NCBI RefSeq assembly: GCF_001591385.1
Contig: NZ_BCUU01000019.1
Location: 1 to 64,000 of the forward strand
Origin: Variovorax soli NBRC 106424
Lineage (GTDB): Bacteria > Pseudomonadota > Gammaproteobacteria > Burkholderiales > Burkholderiaceae_C
DNA length: 64,000 bases
Direction: 5' to 3'
The notes under the pieces were generated by a model that saw nothing but the letters and a program-made list of their open reading frames with translations, was not told the origin of the DNA and did not search any database. Shown here in pieces: positions 19,394-34,163 of the stretch. Both the position numbers and the translations under genes were made by a program. Each line of letters starts with the position of its first letter. The first letter of the stretch is position 1.

Positions 19394-20405
19394 GCGCATG
19401 GCTCCTCGACTTGCTGCGTCCGGCGCGCCTGCAGGCCCAGCTTGCGCAGCAGCTGCACGTCGGCCTCCACGTCCGGGTTGCCGGTCACCAGCAGCTTGTC
19501 GCCATAGAAGATGGAATTGGCGCCGGCCATGAAGCACAGTGCCTGCACGGCCTCGCCCAGCTGCTGGCGGCCTGCCGACAGGCGCACCCGTGCCTTGGGC
19601 ATGGTGATGCGGGCCACCGCGATCATGCGCACGAACTCGAAGGGATCGACCGGCTCTGAATCGGCCAGCGGCGTACCCGGCACGCGCACCAGGCTGTTGA
19701 TGGGCACCGACTCCGGATACGGATCGAGATTGGCCAGCTGCGCGATCAGCCCGGCCCGATGCACCGGCTGCTCGCCCATGCCGACGATGCCGCCGCAGCA
19801 GACATTGATGCCGGCGGCGCGCACCGCCGCCAGAGTGTCGAGCCGGTCCTGGTACTGGCGGGTCTGCACCACGTCGGTGTAGTACTCGGGCGCGGTGTCC
19901 AGGTTGTGGTTGTAGTAGTCCAGCCCCGCGCTCTTGAGCGCCTGGGCCTGGTGCGGCTCCAGCATGCCCAGCGTGGCGCAGGTCTGCATGCCCAGACCCT
20001 TCACGGCCTCGATGAGGGCCGCCACCTTCTCCACGTCGCGGTCCTTGGGCGCGCGCCACGCGGCGCCCATGCAAAAGCGCGTGGCGCCGGCGTCCTGCGC
20101 GGCCTTGGCGGCACGCAACACCTCGTCGACTTCCATCAGCTTCTGCGCCTTCACGCCGGTGTCGAACTCGGCCGACTGCGGGCAGTAGCCGCAGTTCTCC
20201 GGGCAGCCGCCGGTCTTCACCGACAGCAGCGTCGCCAGTTCGATGTCGCCTTCGGGAAAGTGCTGGCGATGCACCGTCTGCGCCTGGTGCACAAGGTCCA
20301 TGAACGGCATGTCGAGCAAGGCCTGCACGGCCTCCACCGACCACGGGCCTTCGGCGCGGGCAGTCTTCACCGGCCGGTGCAGGGTCACTTCGCTGGCCAC
20401 CGTCA

Positions 20406-20406
<1 letters not shown>
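19390..20406 (-). CDS. bioB: Biotin synthase
   Basis: BioB is the radical-SAM enzyme that inserts sulfur into dethiobiotin. The 338-residue protein has the SAM cluster motif C68-x3-C72-x2-C75 ([13 protein letters not shown]). It also has [26 protein letters not shown] and the Arg ligand region [11 protein letters not shown] for the [2Fe-2S] cluster. It is not in a bio operon here: it sits between pccA and the VOC gene. Its ATG overlaps the pccA stop as TGATG, so its translation is coupled to that of the biotin-carrying subunit. Confidence 0.96.
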
Positions 20407-22454
<2,048 letters not shown>

Positions 22455-22472
22455 TTTCTTTTTCTCCGCGCC

Positions 22473-24005
<1,533 letters not shown>

Positions 24006-24065
24006 GATGTCTTTCGGAAAGAAAACGTTGGAAGTCTTGTGTGCGTGAGCAGCGAAGCAGCGGGA

Positions 24066-25109
24066 CTAGCCGCCGCTTGCTGCCGCCGCCAGCAGATTGC
24101 GTGCGGCGGTCGATGCAGGCAGCTGGCCGTCGGCCACCTGCCGCGAAAGCTGGGGCAGCAGGCCGCGCACCTGCGGATGCTGCTTGAAGGATTGCTTGAG
24201 GCCGGCGTCGATGCGCTCCCACATCCAGGCCAGCGACTGCTTCTCGCGGCGCAGGGCCAGGCGCCCGTTGGCGGACTGGATGGCCTTGAAGCGCGACACC
24301 GCGCGCCAGAAGTCGGCGACGCCCGTGCCAGTAAGCGCGCTCAGCTGCAGCACCTGCGGCGTCCACTGCGCCAGTTCAGCGCCGGTGGCCGCATCGTGCA
24401 TGGCCGCGGCATGGTCGGGGTTGCCGTGGTGCCCGAACAGGCGCAGGGCGGAGGTGATCTGCGCCCGCGCGCGGGTGGCGGCGTCGGGGTCCAGGTCGGC
24501 CTTGTTGATCGCCACCAGGTCGGCCAGCTCCATCACACCCTTCTTGATGGCCTGCAGGTCGTCGCCGGCGTTGGGCAGCTGCAGCAGCACGAACATGTCG
24601 GTCATGCCGGAGACGGCGGTTTCCGATTGGCCCACGCCCACCGTCTCGACGATGACGACGTCGTAGCCTGCGGCCTCGCACACCAGCATGGCCTCGCGTG
24701 TCTTCTCGGCCACGCCGCCCAGCGTGCCGCTGGACGGGCTGGGCCGGATGTAGGCACGCTCGTGCACCGACAGGCGCTCCATGCGCGTCTTGTCGCCCAG
24801 GATGGAGCCGCCCGACACGGTGGAGGACGGGTCGATGGTGAGCACCGCCACGCGGTGCCCCTGCTCGATGAGATGCAGCCCCAGCGCCTCGATGAAGGTC
24901 GACTTGCCCACGCCCGGCACGCCGGAGATGCCGAGCCGGAACGAATGGCCGGTGCGCGGCAGCAGCGCGGTGAGCAGTTCGTCGCCCTGCGTGCGGTGGT
25001 CCGCGCGGGTCGATTCGAGCAGCGTGATGGCCTTGGCAATGGCGCGGCGCTGGGCCATGCCCTCGCCCGCCTCGATGCCCTGCTGCAATGCGGCCACCGT
25101 GCTCAGCAC
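24066..25109 (-). CDS. meaB: MeaB/ArgK-type GTPase, chaperone of methylmalonyl-CoA mutase
   Basis: MeaB is a G3E-family GTPase that gates cobalamin loading and protects Mcm from inactivation. The 347-residue protein has Walker [27 protein letters not shown], the switch/base region [12 protein letters not shown] and NKAD for guanine. A C-terminal dimerisation helix region follows. The start is taken as the GTG at 25109, with GGAGG four bases upstream; it overlaps the GNAT stop by 7 bases. Earlier annotation of the family as arginine kinase (ArgK) should be ignored. Confidence 0.93.
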   Translation of the reverse strand: MLSTVAALQQGIEAGEGMAQRRAIAKAITLLESTRADHRTQGDELLTALLPRTGHSFRLGISGVPGVGKSTFIEALGLHLIEQGHRVAVLTIDPSSTVSGGSILGDKTRMERLSVHERAYIRPSPSSGTLGGVAEKTREAMLVCEAAGYDVVIVETVGVGQSETAVSGMTDMFVLLQLPNAGDDLQAIKKGVMELADLVAINKADLDPDAATRARAQITSALRLFGHHGNPDHAAAMHDAATGAELAQWTPQVLQLSALTGTGVADFWRAVSRFKAIQSANGRLALRREKQSLAWMWERIDAGLKQSFKQHPQVRGLLPQLSRQVADGQLPASTAARNLLAAAASGG

Positions 25110-25576
25110 ACACCCTCCGCGCTCACGCGCCAGCGGTAGTGCACGTCGACGCCGTCGGCGCCCTCCTTCTCGAAACCGTGGCGCAGGTAGAAGCGGTTGG
25201 AATCGCTTTCCACCAGCGTGGTGACCAGGATGTCCTTGCCCTGCTGCCGCGCCTGCGCCTTGGCCCAGTTCAGCGCCCATTCGCCGATGCCCAGGCCCTG
25301 GCAGCCGGTGCGCAGGTACAGGTGATCGAGCCGAAGCGCGTCATCGCCTTCGGGCTTGAGCGAAATGAAGCCGATGCGCTTGTCGCCGTCGAACACGATG
25401 TGATGCATGTGCTGCACGGCGAAGCTGGCCGCCAGCCGCTCGCGCGAACTCTGCGCACTGAAGCGGCCCACCCGCTCCAGGCTCGGCTGCATGGCATCGA
25501 TGCGCAGGGCCAGCATGGCTTCGAAGTCATCCTGCGAAACCGGCTGAAGCGACAACCGTGATGTGAGGTCGGCCAC
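25103..25576 (-). CDS. GNAT family N-acetyltransferase inserted between mcm and meaB
   Basis: The 157-residue protein has the acetyl-CoA loop [19 protein letters not shown] (motif A) and [13 protein letters not shown] (motif B), preceded by DHLYLRTG. The start is taken as a GTG at 25576, 8 bases after the mcm stop; no ATG is in the right place. Its position inside the tightly packed mcm-meaB unit suggests a link to propionyl-CoA metabolism, for example lysine acylation control, but no substrate can be named. Confidence 0.82.
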   Translation of the reverse strand: MADLTSRLSLQPVSQDDFEAMLALRIDAMQPSLERVGRFSAQSSRERLAASFAVQHMHHIVFDGDKRIGFISLKPEGDDALRLDHLYLRTGCQGLGIGEWALNWAKAQARQQGKDILVTTLVESDSNRFYLRHGFEKEGADGVDVHYRWRVSAEGVC

Positions 25577-25584
25577 TTGGTTTC

Positions 25585-27747
<2,163 letters not shown>

Positions 27748-27824
27748 GGCAAAGGGCTCGGCTCGAAGAGGGAAGGACCAGGCAAGAAAGTACGGGGCCG
27801 GTCATCAATGTTGCGTAGTCTAAC

Positions 27825-27840
27825 ATTCATAATTATGAAT
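27825..27840. promoter_or_regulatory. Perfect 16-bp palindrome between mcm and gntR, likely operator
   Basis: ATTCATAATTATGAAT is an exact inverted repeat in the 127-base gap between the divergent mcm and gntR starts, in an AT-rich patch of otherwise GC-rich DNA. A FadR/FCD-type GntR dimer would be expected to bind such a site and could control both directions. Binding is inferred. Confidence 0.6.
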
Positions 27841-27874
27841 TCAAAATGAGATTTTTGAGGTACATTCCGGTTCC

Positions 27875-28522
27875 ATGTCCGCTCTCACCCTGACTCCCCG
27901 CGCCTTGTACGAAGAGGTGGCCGAACTGCTGCGCCAGCGCATCTTCAAGCGCGAGCTCGAGCCCGGCAGCTGGATCGACGAGCTCAAGATCGCCGAGGAA
28001 TACGGCATCAGCCGCACGCCTTTGCGCGAAGCGCTGAAGGTGCTGGCGGCCGAGGGCCTGGTCACCATGAAGATGCGCCGCGGCGCCTATGTGACCGAGG
28101 TGTCGGAGAAAGACCTGGCCGACGTCTACCACCTGCTCAGCCTGCTGGAGAGCGACGCGGCCGCCGTGGTGGCTGAACGCACCACGCCGGCGCAACTGGC
28201 CGAGCTGGAAGCGCTGCATGCCGAGCTGGAAGCCGCTGCCAAGCCGGGCAAGGTGGATCGCGACCTGTTCTTTGCCATCAACGAGCGCTTCCACATGAAG
28301 CTGCTGGCCCTGGCAAACAACCGCTGGCGCGACCAGATGGTGGCCGACCTGCGCAAGGTGATGAAGCTCAACCGCCACAACTCGCTGCTCAAGAGCGGCC
28401 GCATCGAGGAATCGCTGGCCGAGCACCGCGCGATCGTGGCCGCGCTGAAGTCGCGCGACCCGAAGGCCGCGGCTGCGCGCATGCATGAGCACTTCAGGAG
28501 CGGGCTCGAGGCAGCGGCCTGA
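27875..28522 (+). CDS. GntR family transcriptional regulator, FCD (FadR) subfamily
   Basis: The 215-residue protein has an N-terminal winged helix (LYEEVAELLRQRIFKRELEP... YGISRTPLREALKVLAAEGL) and a C-terminal all-helical FCD ligand domain with metal-site His residues (NERFHMKLL, EHRAIVAAL, MHEHFRSGL). FCD domains bind small organic acids. It is divergent from the mcm operon across the palindrome at 27825-27840 and is the obvious candidate regulator, perhaps sensing propionate-derived or methylcitrate-type acids. Confidence 0.93.
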   Translation: MSALTLTPRALYEEVAELLRQRIFKRELEPGSWIDELKIAEEYGISRTPLREALKVLAAEGLVTMKMRRGAYVTEVSEKDLADVYHLLSLLESDAAAVVAERTTPAQLAELEALHAELEAAAKPGKVDRDLFFAINERFHMKLLALANNRWRDQMVADLRKVMKLNRHNSLLKSGRIEESLAEHRAIVAALKSRDPKAAAARMHEHFRSGLEAAA

Positions 28523-28712
28523 AGCCCAGGCGCCGGCATGAGCTGAGCGCCTGATCGCGAGCCGCCACCGGGCCCGCGTCCCGGGACAAATGTCCCGCCT
28601 CCCTCGCCATCTCCAGGGCATCCGTCCGCCCTCAAAAAAGGACGGCGCGCTCATGCGTGGGCACCTTCTCGTTAATACATTGGCTTACATCTGAATTCTT
28701 TGGATGTAATTC
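28523..28712. other. Intergenic region before the Tad pilus locus
   Basis: This 190-base gap should hold the promoter of the pilus genes. It contains the inverted repeat ACATC (28687-28691) / GATGT (28703-28707) just before cpaA. A CCGTCC...GGACGG dyad lies further upstream. I see no convincing -35/-10 pair. Confidence 0.35.
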
Positions 28713-29297
28713 ATGAGCGAGTTCGGCGCCCTCCTCGATCTGCTGCGAATGCTGCTGGTGGACCCCCGCACCGCGGTGCTTTTCGCCCTGCTGATCGCCG
28801 GCGCATGGAGGGACTGCCTGAGCATGCGCATCCCCAACGGCCTGACCTACGGCGGTGCCACCTTCGCGCTGATCTACAGCGCCATCGTTCCCTTTTCCGC
28901 GCACGCCGGCTTCTGGTGGGCCTTCGGCGGCCTGTGCACCGGCCTGCTGCTGATGCTGCCGCTGTACATGCTGCGTGTGATGGGAGCCGGCGACGTCAAG
29001 CTGATGGCCATGGCCGGTGCCTTCCTGGGCCTGTCCGAAACGCCCATGGCCGTGCTCTGGGTCTTTCTGGCCGGCGGGCTGTTCGCCATCGGCCATGTGC
29101 TGACGCACCGGCTGCTGGGCCGTCTGGCGCACAGCCTGCGCGACATGGCCGGCCAGCTGATGCTGACCGCGACCACCGGAACGCGGCCGGCCAGCCCGGC
29201 CGCCCTCAAGCAATCAGTCGGAAAGCTGCCCTACGGCATGGCCATCGCCGCAGGAACGATCAGCTACGTGGTGGCTCGCCAGATCGGCTACGCCTGA
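28713..29297 (+). CDS. cpaA: Tad prepilin peptidase (CpaA/TadV)
   Basis: This inner-membrane aspartic protease cleaves the leader of Flp pilin and TadE-type pseudopilins. The 194-residue protein has several membrane segments and the two catalytic aspartates: D34 (AWRDCLSMRIPN) and D94 in the GxGD motif (MGAGDVKLMAM). It lacks the N-methyltransferase domain of type IV PilD, as usual for CpaA. It is the first gene of the Tad locus. Confidence 0.93.
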   Translation: MSEFGALLDLLRMLLVDPRTAVLFALLIAGAWRDCLSMRIPNGLTYGGATFALIYSAIVPFSAHAGFWWAFGGLCTGLLLMLPLYMLRVMGAGDVKLMAMAGAFLGLSETPMAVLWVFLAGGLFAIGHVLTHRLLGRLAHSLRDMAGQLMLTATTGTRPASPAALKQSVGKLPYGMAIAAGTISYVVARQIGYA

Positions 29298-29310
29298 AGG
29301 AGAAAACCTC

Positions 29311-30156
29311 ATGAGAAACCTCAAAGCCCTTGCTTTCATGGCCCTGGCCGTGATGCTCGGCCTGGCGGCCGCGGTGTATGCGGCCAACTGGGTGGGGCGG
29401 CAAAGCGGCATCGCCTCCAACAAGGTCGTGGTCGCCTCGGTCGACGTCCAGTTGGGCAACCGCCTGAACGCGCAGATGCTGAGCACCGTCGACTGGCCCA
29501 GCGCTTCGATCCCCGCGGGCGCGTTCCGCGACATCAAGGAAGTCGAGGACCGAGTCTTGCGCACGGCCGTGCTGCGCGGCGAACCCATCCTCGACGGCAA
29601 GCTGGCGCCGGTGGGTACCCAGGGCGGCCTGTCCGCGGTGATCGCCGAAGGCAAGCGCGCCATGACCGTTCGCGTGAACGATGTGGTGGGCGTGGCGGGC
29701 TTCGCGTTGCCGGGCAACTACGTCGACGTCGTGGTCAGCGCGCAGCAGACCGTATCCAAGGGCGAAGAGCCGCGCCAGATCAGCAAGACCGTGCTCGAGC
29801 ACGTGCTGGTACTGGCCGTGGCGCAGGAGGCCAGTCGCGACGACACGAAACCCAAGGTCGTCAATGCAGTCACGCTGGAGCTGTCGCTCGAAGATGCCGA
29901 GAAGCTCGATCTGGCGCGCAGCGTGGGCACTCTGTCTCTTGTGCTGCGCAATCAGATGGACAAGAAGATGGTCGCGACCAAGGGCATGACCAAGGACGAG
30001 TTGTGGGGCCTGAAGCAGCTGCAACCCGTGTCCACCGCCGCCCCAGCGGCACCTGCCGCCGCGAAGCCGCAGGCCCCACGCAACCGTGCGACGCCGGTGC
30101 GCTCCTCGGAATGCGTCGAAGTCATTCACGCCCAGCGCACGCTGAACTGTTTCTAA
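29311..30156 (+). CDS. cpaB: Flp pilus assembly protein CpaB/RcpC
   Basis: This periplasmic protein works with the CpaC secretin. The 281-residue protein has an N-terminal membrane anchor (FMALAVMLGLAAAVYAANWV), a SAF domain (VVVASVDVQLGNRLNAQMLS) and a central domain (MTVRVNDVVGVAGFALPGNY) typical of RcpC/CpaB. A Pro/Ala linker leads to a tail with two Cys (SSECVEV and TLNCF) that could form a disulfide. It lies 13 bases after cpaA. Confidence 0.92.
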   Translation: MRNLKALAFMALAVMLGLAAAVYAANWVGRQSGIASNKVVVASVDVQLGNRLNAQMLSTVDWPSASIPAGAFRDIKEVEDRVLRTAVLRGEPILDGKLAPVGTQGGLSAVIAEGKRAMTVRVNDVVGVAGFALPGNYVDVVVSAQQTVSKGEEPRQISKTVLEHVLVLAVAQEASRDDTKPKVVNAVTLELSLEDAEKLDLARSVGTLSLVLRNQMDKKMVATKGMTKDELWGLKQLQPVSTAAPAAPAAAKPQAPRNRATPVRSSECVEVIHAQRTLNCF

Positions 30157-30177
30157 CCCGCTGCCGGAGCCACGCAC

Positions 30178-31707
30178 GTGAACACACATTGCTTCCGAAT
30201 GCTCGCGCTTTCCGCCGCTCTTGCAGCGCCGGTGGCCGTGCGAGCCCAAGCCGCCGCCCCCGCCACGCCTGCTGCACCTGCCGCAGCTGCGGCAGCCCCC
30301 GCAGCACCTGCGCCCGTGGTGTCGCAGAGCCAGCGCTGCACACGCATCGTGCCTGACGACGAACCCAGCCAGGTGGTCCTGGGCAAGTCCGCCGTGATAC
30401 CGCTCAAGCAGCGCGCCACGCGGGTGATCGTCAGCGGCCAGGCCGGGACCGCGCGCCAAGGCGCAGCCACGCCACAAGGCGCACAGGCATCGCAGGGCAT
30501 GGCCGACGTGGAGGTCATGCTGCTCAGCCCCACCGACCTGTTTTTCCGGGGCCGCCAGGCCGGAACGATGAACGTGGTGCTGCAGGATGCCTCGGGCGCC
30601 TGCTACATCAAGGACGTCGTCGTCACCGTGGACGCCAGCGCGCTGCAGGGCAAGCTGCGCGAACTGCTGCCTGAAGAGCGTGGCGTGCGCGTGCTCAGCG
30701 CCGACAAGAGCATCGTGCTGGCCGGACAGATCAGCAGCGCCCAGCGCCTGGACGACCTGATGAACCTGGCTCTGGCTTACGGCGGAGACAGCAAGCGCAT
30801 CGTCAACCTGCTGCGGGTGGGCTCGTCCCACCAGGTGATGCTGGAAGTCAAGATCGCCGAGGTCAGCAAGACCCTGCTCGACCGGCTCGGCGCCAGCGTG
30901 GGCGCCTTCCGCGCCAGCTCCGGCGGCGGATACAACTACTCCTTGATCAGCGACTTCCTCAGCGGCGGCGCCGGGCTGGTGGAAGCCCTGAAGGTCGGCC
31001 GCTACGCCGTGCGGGTGGACGGCCAGAAGGACGACGGCCTGGTGCGCGTGCTGGCCGAGCCCAACATCATGGCCATCAGCGGCCAGCAGGCCAGCTTCCT
31101 GTCGGGCGGAAAGATCTTCATTCCCGTGTCGCAAGCGCCGGCCGCCGGCACGGGCACCAGCACCATCACGCTCGAGGAGAAGGAATTCGGCGTCGGCGTC
31201 AAGTTCACCCCCATCGTGCTGGGCGATGGCCGTGTCAGCCTCAAGCTGGTGTCGGAGGTGTCGGACCTGATGCAGACGGGCTCACCTTTCACCGCGGTCA
31301 ACGGCGTCACCGCCGTGCTTCCGTCGATGCGGGTGCAGCGCGCCGACACCACCGTACAGCTCAACGACGGACAGAGTCTGGTCATCGCTGGCCTCATCAA
31401 GAACAACGTCACCGAAGCCATCAAGCGATTCCCGGGTCTGGGCGAAGTGCCGGTGATGGGCGCGCTGTTCCGCAGCACGGAGTTCCAGACTGACCAGACC
31501 GAACTGATGTTCGTCGTCACGCCGCGCCTGGTGCGTCCGCTGGCCGGCGAGGTCCGCGTGCCCACCGACAACCATGTGGTGCCCACGCGCGCCGAGGTCT
31601 ATCTCAACGGCAGCCTCGAGAGCCTGACGCCAGCACAGCCACCGACAGCAGAAGCCGTGCCCGCCCCCTATCGCGCCGCCCCGACGCCCGGTCGTACGGA
31701 CCAGTGA
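30178..31707 (+). CDS. cpaC: Tad secretin CpaC/RcpA
   Basis: This is the outer-membrane pore through which the Flp pilus leaves. The 509-residue protein has a signal peptide and an Ala/Pro-rich N-terminal segment, then a pilus-secretin N domain (LFFRGRQAGTMNVVLQD). A BON-like repeat (RVLSADKSIVLAGQISSA) and the C-terminal secretin domain (VEVKIAEVSK-type, VRVLAEPNIMAISGQQASFL, TVQLNDGQSLVIAGLI) follow. The start is a GTG at 30178 with GGAG before it. Confidence 0.93.
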   Translation: MNTHCFRMLALSAALAAPVAVRAQAAAPATPAAPAAAAAAPAAPAPVVSQSQRCTRIVPDDEPSQVVLGKSAVIPLKQRATRVIVSGQAGTARQGAATPQGAQASQGMADVEVMLLSPTDLFFRGRQAGTMNVVLQDASGACYIKDVVVTVDASALQGKLRELLPEERGVRVLSADKSIVLAGQISSAQRLDDLMNLALAYGGDSKRIVNLLRVGSSHQVMLEVKIAEVSKTLLDRLGASVGAFRASSGGGYNYSLISDFLSGGAGLVEALKVGRYAVRVDGQKDDGLVRVLAEPNIMAISGQQASFLSGGKIFIPVSQAPAAGTGTSTITLEEKEFGVGVKFTPIVLGDGRVSLKLVSEVSDLMQTGSPFTAVNGVTAVLPSMRVQRADTTVQLNDGQSLVIAGLIKNNVTEAIKRFPGLGEVPVMGALFRSTEFQTDQTELMFVVTPRLVRPLAGEVRVPTDNHVVPTRAEVYLNGSLESLTPAQPPTAEAVPAPYRAAPTPGRTDQ

Positions 31708-31730
31708 ACAGACAAGCAAGAGGAAGTGCC

Positions 31731-32033
31731 ATGACCCGAACCCTGACAGCCTTGATCATCGCGCCCCTGCTCTCGCTGGCTGGCTGCAACACGATGACGC
31801 CCAACTACGACCAGCACTTCGGCGAAGCGCTGCGCAATGCGAAGCGGCAGATGACCATCAACCCGAATGCCGCCATCGACAACCCCGGGCCCGCGCCCAG
31901 TCTGGATGGCATGGCTGCGCACGAAACCATGCTTCGCTACCAGCAGAGTTTTCAAACGCCCCCGCCCGCCGTCAACGTCATCAACATCGGTGGATCCATC
32001 GGTGGCGGCGATGGCAACGGCGGCGGCCGGTGA
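31731..32033 (+). CDS. Small Tad-locus lipoprotein
   Basis: The 100-residue protein has a signal peptide ending in the lipobox LAGC (residues ~19-22), so it should be lipidated and membrane-held. The mature part is short, with NPNAAIDNPGPAPSLDG and a Gly-rich end. GAGGA precedes the ATG at 31731. Position between secretin and flp suggests a pilotin or CpaD/RcpB-like role in secretin assembly, but it is only half the length of CpaD and I do not recognise the family. Confidence 0.75.
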   Translation: MTRTLTALIIAPLLSLAGCNTMTPNYDQHFGEALRNAKRQMTINPNAAIDNPGPAPSLDGMAAHETMLRYQQSFQTPPPAVNVINIGGSIGGGDGNGGGR

Positions 32034-32153
32034 CGAAAGGAGGATGACGTATCGAGCCACGAACCCCAATCAAATTCCTAGTTCCAGCCGCGCTATCCGC
32101 GTGGCCGTCTATCAAGTTTTCGTGTCAGCCAATCAACTCAAGAGGAGTTTTCC

Positions 32154-32351
32154 ATGAACGCATTTCTGCAATCCGCTCGCAACTTCCATCGTGAAGACGA
32201 AGGCGCTCAGATCATCGAGTACGCGCTGATCGTTGCCGTAGTTTCACTGGCTCTGATCCTCGGCCTGCAGGGCCTTGCGGGCACCGACTTCACGGCTTGG
32301 ATCACCAAGGTGGGCACCTGCCTCAAGACCGGCACATGCCCGACGACCTGA
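32154..32351 (+). CDS. flp: Flp/Fap type IVb pilin
   Basis: The pilus subunit. The 65-residue precursor has a 17-residue leader ending in Gly, then AQIIEYALIVAVVSLALILG, with E22 and Y23 (Glu5 and Tyr6 of the mature pilin) as in all Flp pilins. CpaA would cut between G17 and A18. AAGAGGAG precedes the ATG. Two Cys near the end (TCLKTGTC) may form a disulfide. This is the only flp copy in the locus, and it lies mid-cluster rather than first. Confidence 0.95.
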   Translation: MNAFLQSARNFHREDEGAQIIEYALIVAVVSLALILGLQGLAGTDFTAWITKVGTCLKTGTCPTT

Positions 32352-32429
32352 TCCACGCCGTCTGAGCAGCGGCGCCGGTCACGGCGCCGCTTATCGACGA
32401 ACCCTCAGCCAAATACATCTGGAGCAAAA

Positions 32430-33695
32430 ATGGCAATGCATAGGCCTGCGCCCGAGCTCGCATGGCGCTTCAGCTTCTCGCGCCGTCCGACGCGCGCGCA
32501 ACGGCAACGCGGCGCCTACATCATCACCACTGCCCTGATGCTTCTCTTCCTGCTGGGGTTCATGGGGATCGCATTGGACGTCGGGCGCATGTTCGTCGTG
32601 CGCGGCGAGCTGCAGACGGCGCTCGATGCCTGCGCCCTGTCGGCAGCGGCCGAACTGGACCGCAGCAGCACCGCCATCGTCAGAGCCAGAGCGTCCGGCA
32701 TGGCGGCGGGCAACGCCAATTCCGTCAATCTGCAATCGGCCGATTGGTCGGGGCAAGGCCAGATCGTGGAGGCCGACATCACCTTCCGCGACAAGGACTA
32801 CGTCGCCACCGAGACGCCGACACTGGCGCACTACGCACAGTGCGCCCACGCCCAAGCCAACATCGGCCTCTGGCTGCTCAAGGCCATGAATTCGTTCTCC
32901 GGGGACGCGATCATTCCCGCCACGGGCACGGTCGCAGCCAAGGCGATCGCCACCCGCACCAACGCCCAGACCAGTTGTCCCATTCCGGTGGCCTTCAAGC
33001 CGGCAGCTGGCGCCACCGCACCGCACTACGGGATGGCGGTGGGCCAATGGGTCAAGCTGCTCAACGGCAACCCGACCAACGGCTACATCGGCTGGGCCAA
33101 CTTGGATGGCTCCAACAGCGCGTCGGAGACGGTGAAGGAGCTCAACGGCTTCTGCGGCACCGAAGTGGGCGACACGCTGGGTACGCCGGGGGTCCAAACG
33201 GCCGTGGCGGACGACTGGAACTACCGCTTCGGCATCTACAAGAACAGTGCGAACCCGGCTGAGCATCGGCCCGACTACACCGGCTTCAGTTATACCCCGA
33301 CGAGTTGGCCCGATCAGGCCAACGCCTTCTCGAACTTCCTGGCCAAGCGCGCAGCATTCGCCTCCTGCGGCAACACCACCGCGGCGATCAAGGACTGCGA
33401 GAACATCACCGGGCTGAAGCTCAACAGCTTCCAGAAGCTGGCCGCGCCCGGGGATACCACCGGCGGGCACAAGCAATACGGCCATGACCGGCGCGTCGTG
33501 CTGGTGCCGGTGATCAACAACGGCAATCAGGTGATCGACTACGCCTGCATGCTGATGCTGCAGCCCTTGGAAATTCCCATGGGCGACGTCAACCTCGAGT
33601 ACCTCGGCAATGCCGGCACGCTGTTCAGCCCCTGCACCACCAGCGGGCTCGCCGGCGGCTCCGCGGGTCCGCTGGTTCCAGTGCTGGTGAGGTGA
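32430..33695 (+). CDS. tadG: TadG-like pilus assembly protein
   Basis: The 421-residue protein has the Tad-associated N-terminal domain: a short basic leader (RQRGAYIITTALMLLFLLGF) then MGIALDVGRMFVVRGELQTA and LDACALSAAAELD. The rest is periplasmic, with several Cys and no recognisable von Willebrand A domain, unlike the longest TadG proteins. GGAG lies five bases before the ATG. It probably acts at the base or tip of the Flp pilus. Confidence 0.82.
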   Translation: MAMHRPAPELAWRFSFSRRPTRAQRQRGAYIITTALMLLFLLGFMGIALDVGRMFVVRGELQTALDACALSAAAELDRSSTAIVRARASGMAAGNANSVNLQSADWSGQGQIVEADITFRDKDYVATETPTLAHYAQCAHAQANIGLWLLKAMNSFSGDAIIPATGTVAAKAIATRTNAQTSCPIPVAFKPAAGATAPHYGMAVGQWVKLLNGNPTNGYIGWANLDGSNSASETVKELNGFCGTEVGDTLGTPGVQTAVADDWNYRFGIYKNSANPAEHRPDYTGFSYTPTSWPDQANAFSNFLAKRAAFASCGNTTAAIKDCENITGLKLNSFQKLAAPGDTTGGHKQYGHDRRVVLVPVINNGNQVIDYACMLMLQPLEIPMGDVNLEYLGNAGTLFSPCTTSGLAGGSAGPLVPVLVR

Positions 33696-33698
33696 GCC

Positions 33699-34163
33699 AT
33701 GCACAGCAACTGCCCCCACCGCACTCGCAAGCAGCAGCACGGCGCCGCACTGATCGAGCTGGCCCTGATCATTCCGCTCCTGCTGCTGCTCACCTTCATC
33801 ACGACCGAGTTCGGCCGCGCCATGTACGAGTACCACGCACTGGTCAAGAGCGTGCGCGACGCAGCTCGCTATCTTTCCGTGCACCCTCCCGGTACCCACG
33901 TCGAGCAGGCACGTAACCTGATGGTCTACGGCAACCTCACGGCCGGCGACAAGCCGTTGGTGAGCAACCTGACACTGGCCAACGTGCCGGCGGACACCTG
34001 CTGCACCTGGCAGCCAACCGGCACGGCCCCCATCTTCCAGACGGTGACGGTGCGCATCACTGGCTATACCTTCGAGCCGATGGTCAGTGGCGCATTCGGC
34101 GTGTCGCTGGGCGGCATCCTGTCGTTTCCACCTATCACCGCCACGATGAGGGCGCCCACATGA
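33699..34163 (+). CDS. tadE: TadE-like pseudopilin
   Basis: The 154-residue protein has a basic leader, then GAALIELALIIPLLLLLTFI with the Glu5-like residue of TadE pseudopilins, and a periplasmic domain with a CC pair (DTCCTW). TadE is processed by the prepilin peptidase and needed for pilus assembly. It overlaps the next gene by 4 bases (ATGA). Confidence 0.88.
   Translation: MHSNCPHRTRKQQHGAALIELALIIPLLLLLTFITTEFGRAMYEYHALVKSVRDAARYLSVHPPGTHVEQARNLMVYGNLTAGDKPLVSNLTLANVPADTCCTWQPTGTAPIFQTVTVRITGYTFEPMVSGAFGVSLGGILSFPPITATMRAPT

Noticed and set aside
27748-27874. A cobalamin riboswitch before mcm
   Set aside because: The gap is only 127 bases and lacks a B12-box-like string; the palindrome and GntR regulator explain control better.
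32430-33695. A von Willebrand A domain in the TadG-like protein
   Set aside because: No DxSxS-type metal motif is visible in the periplasmic part.
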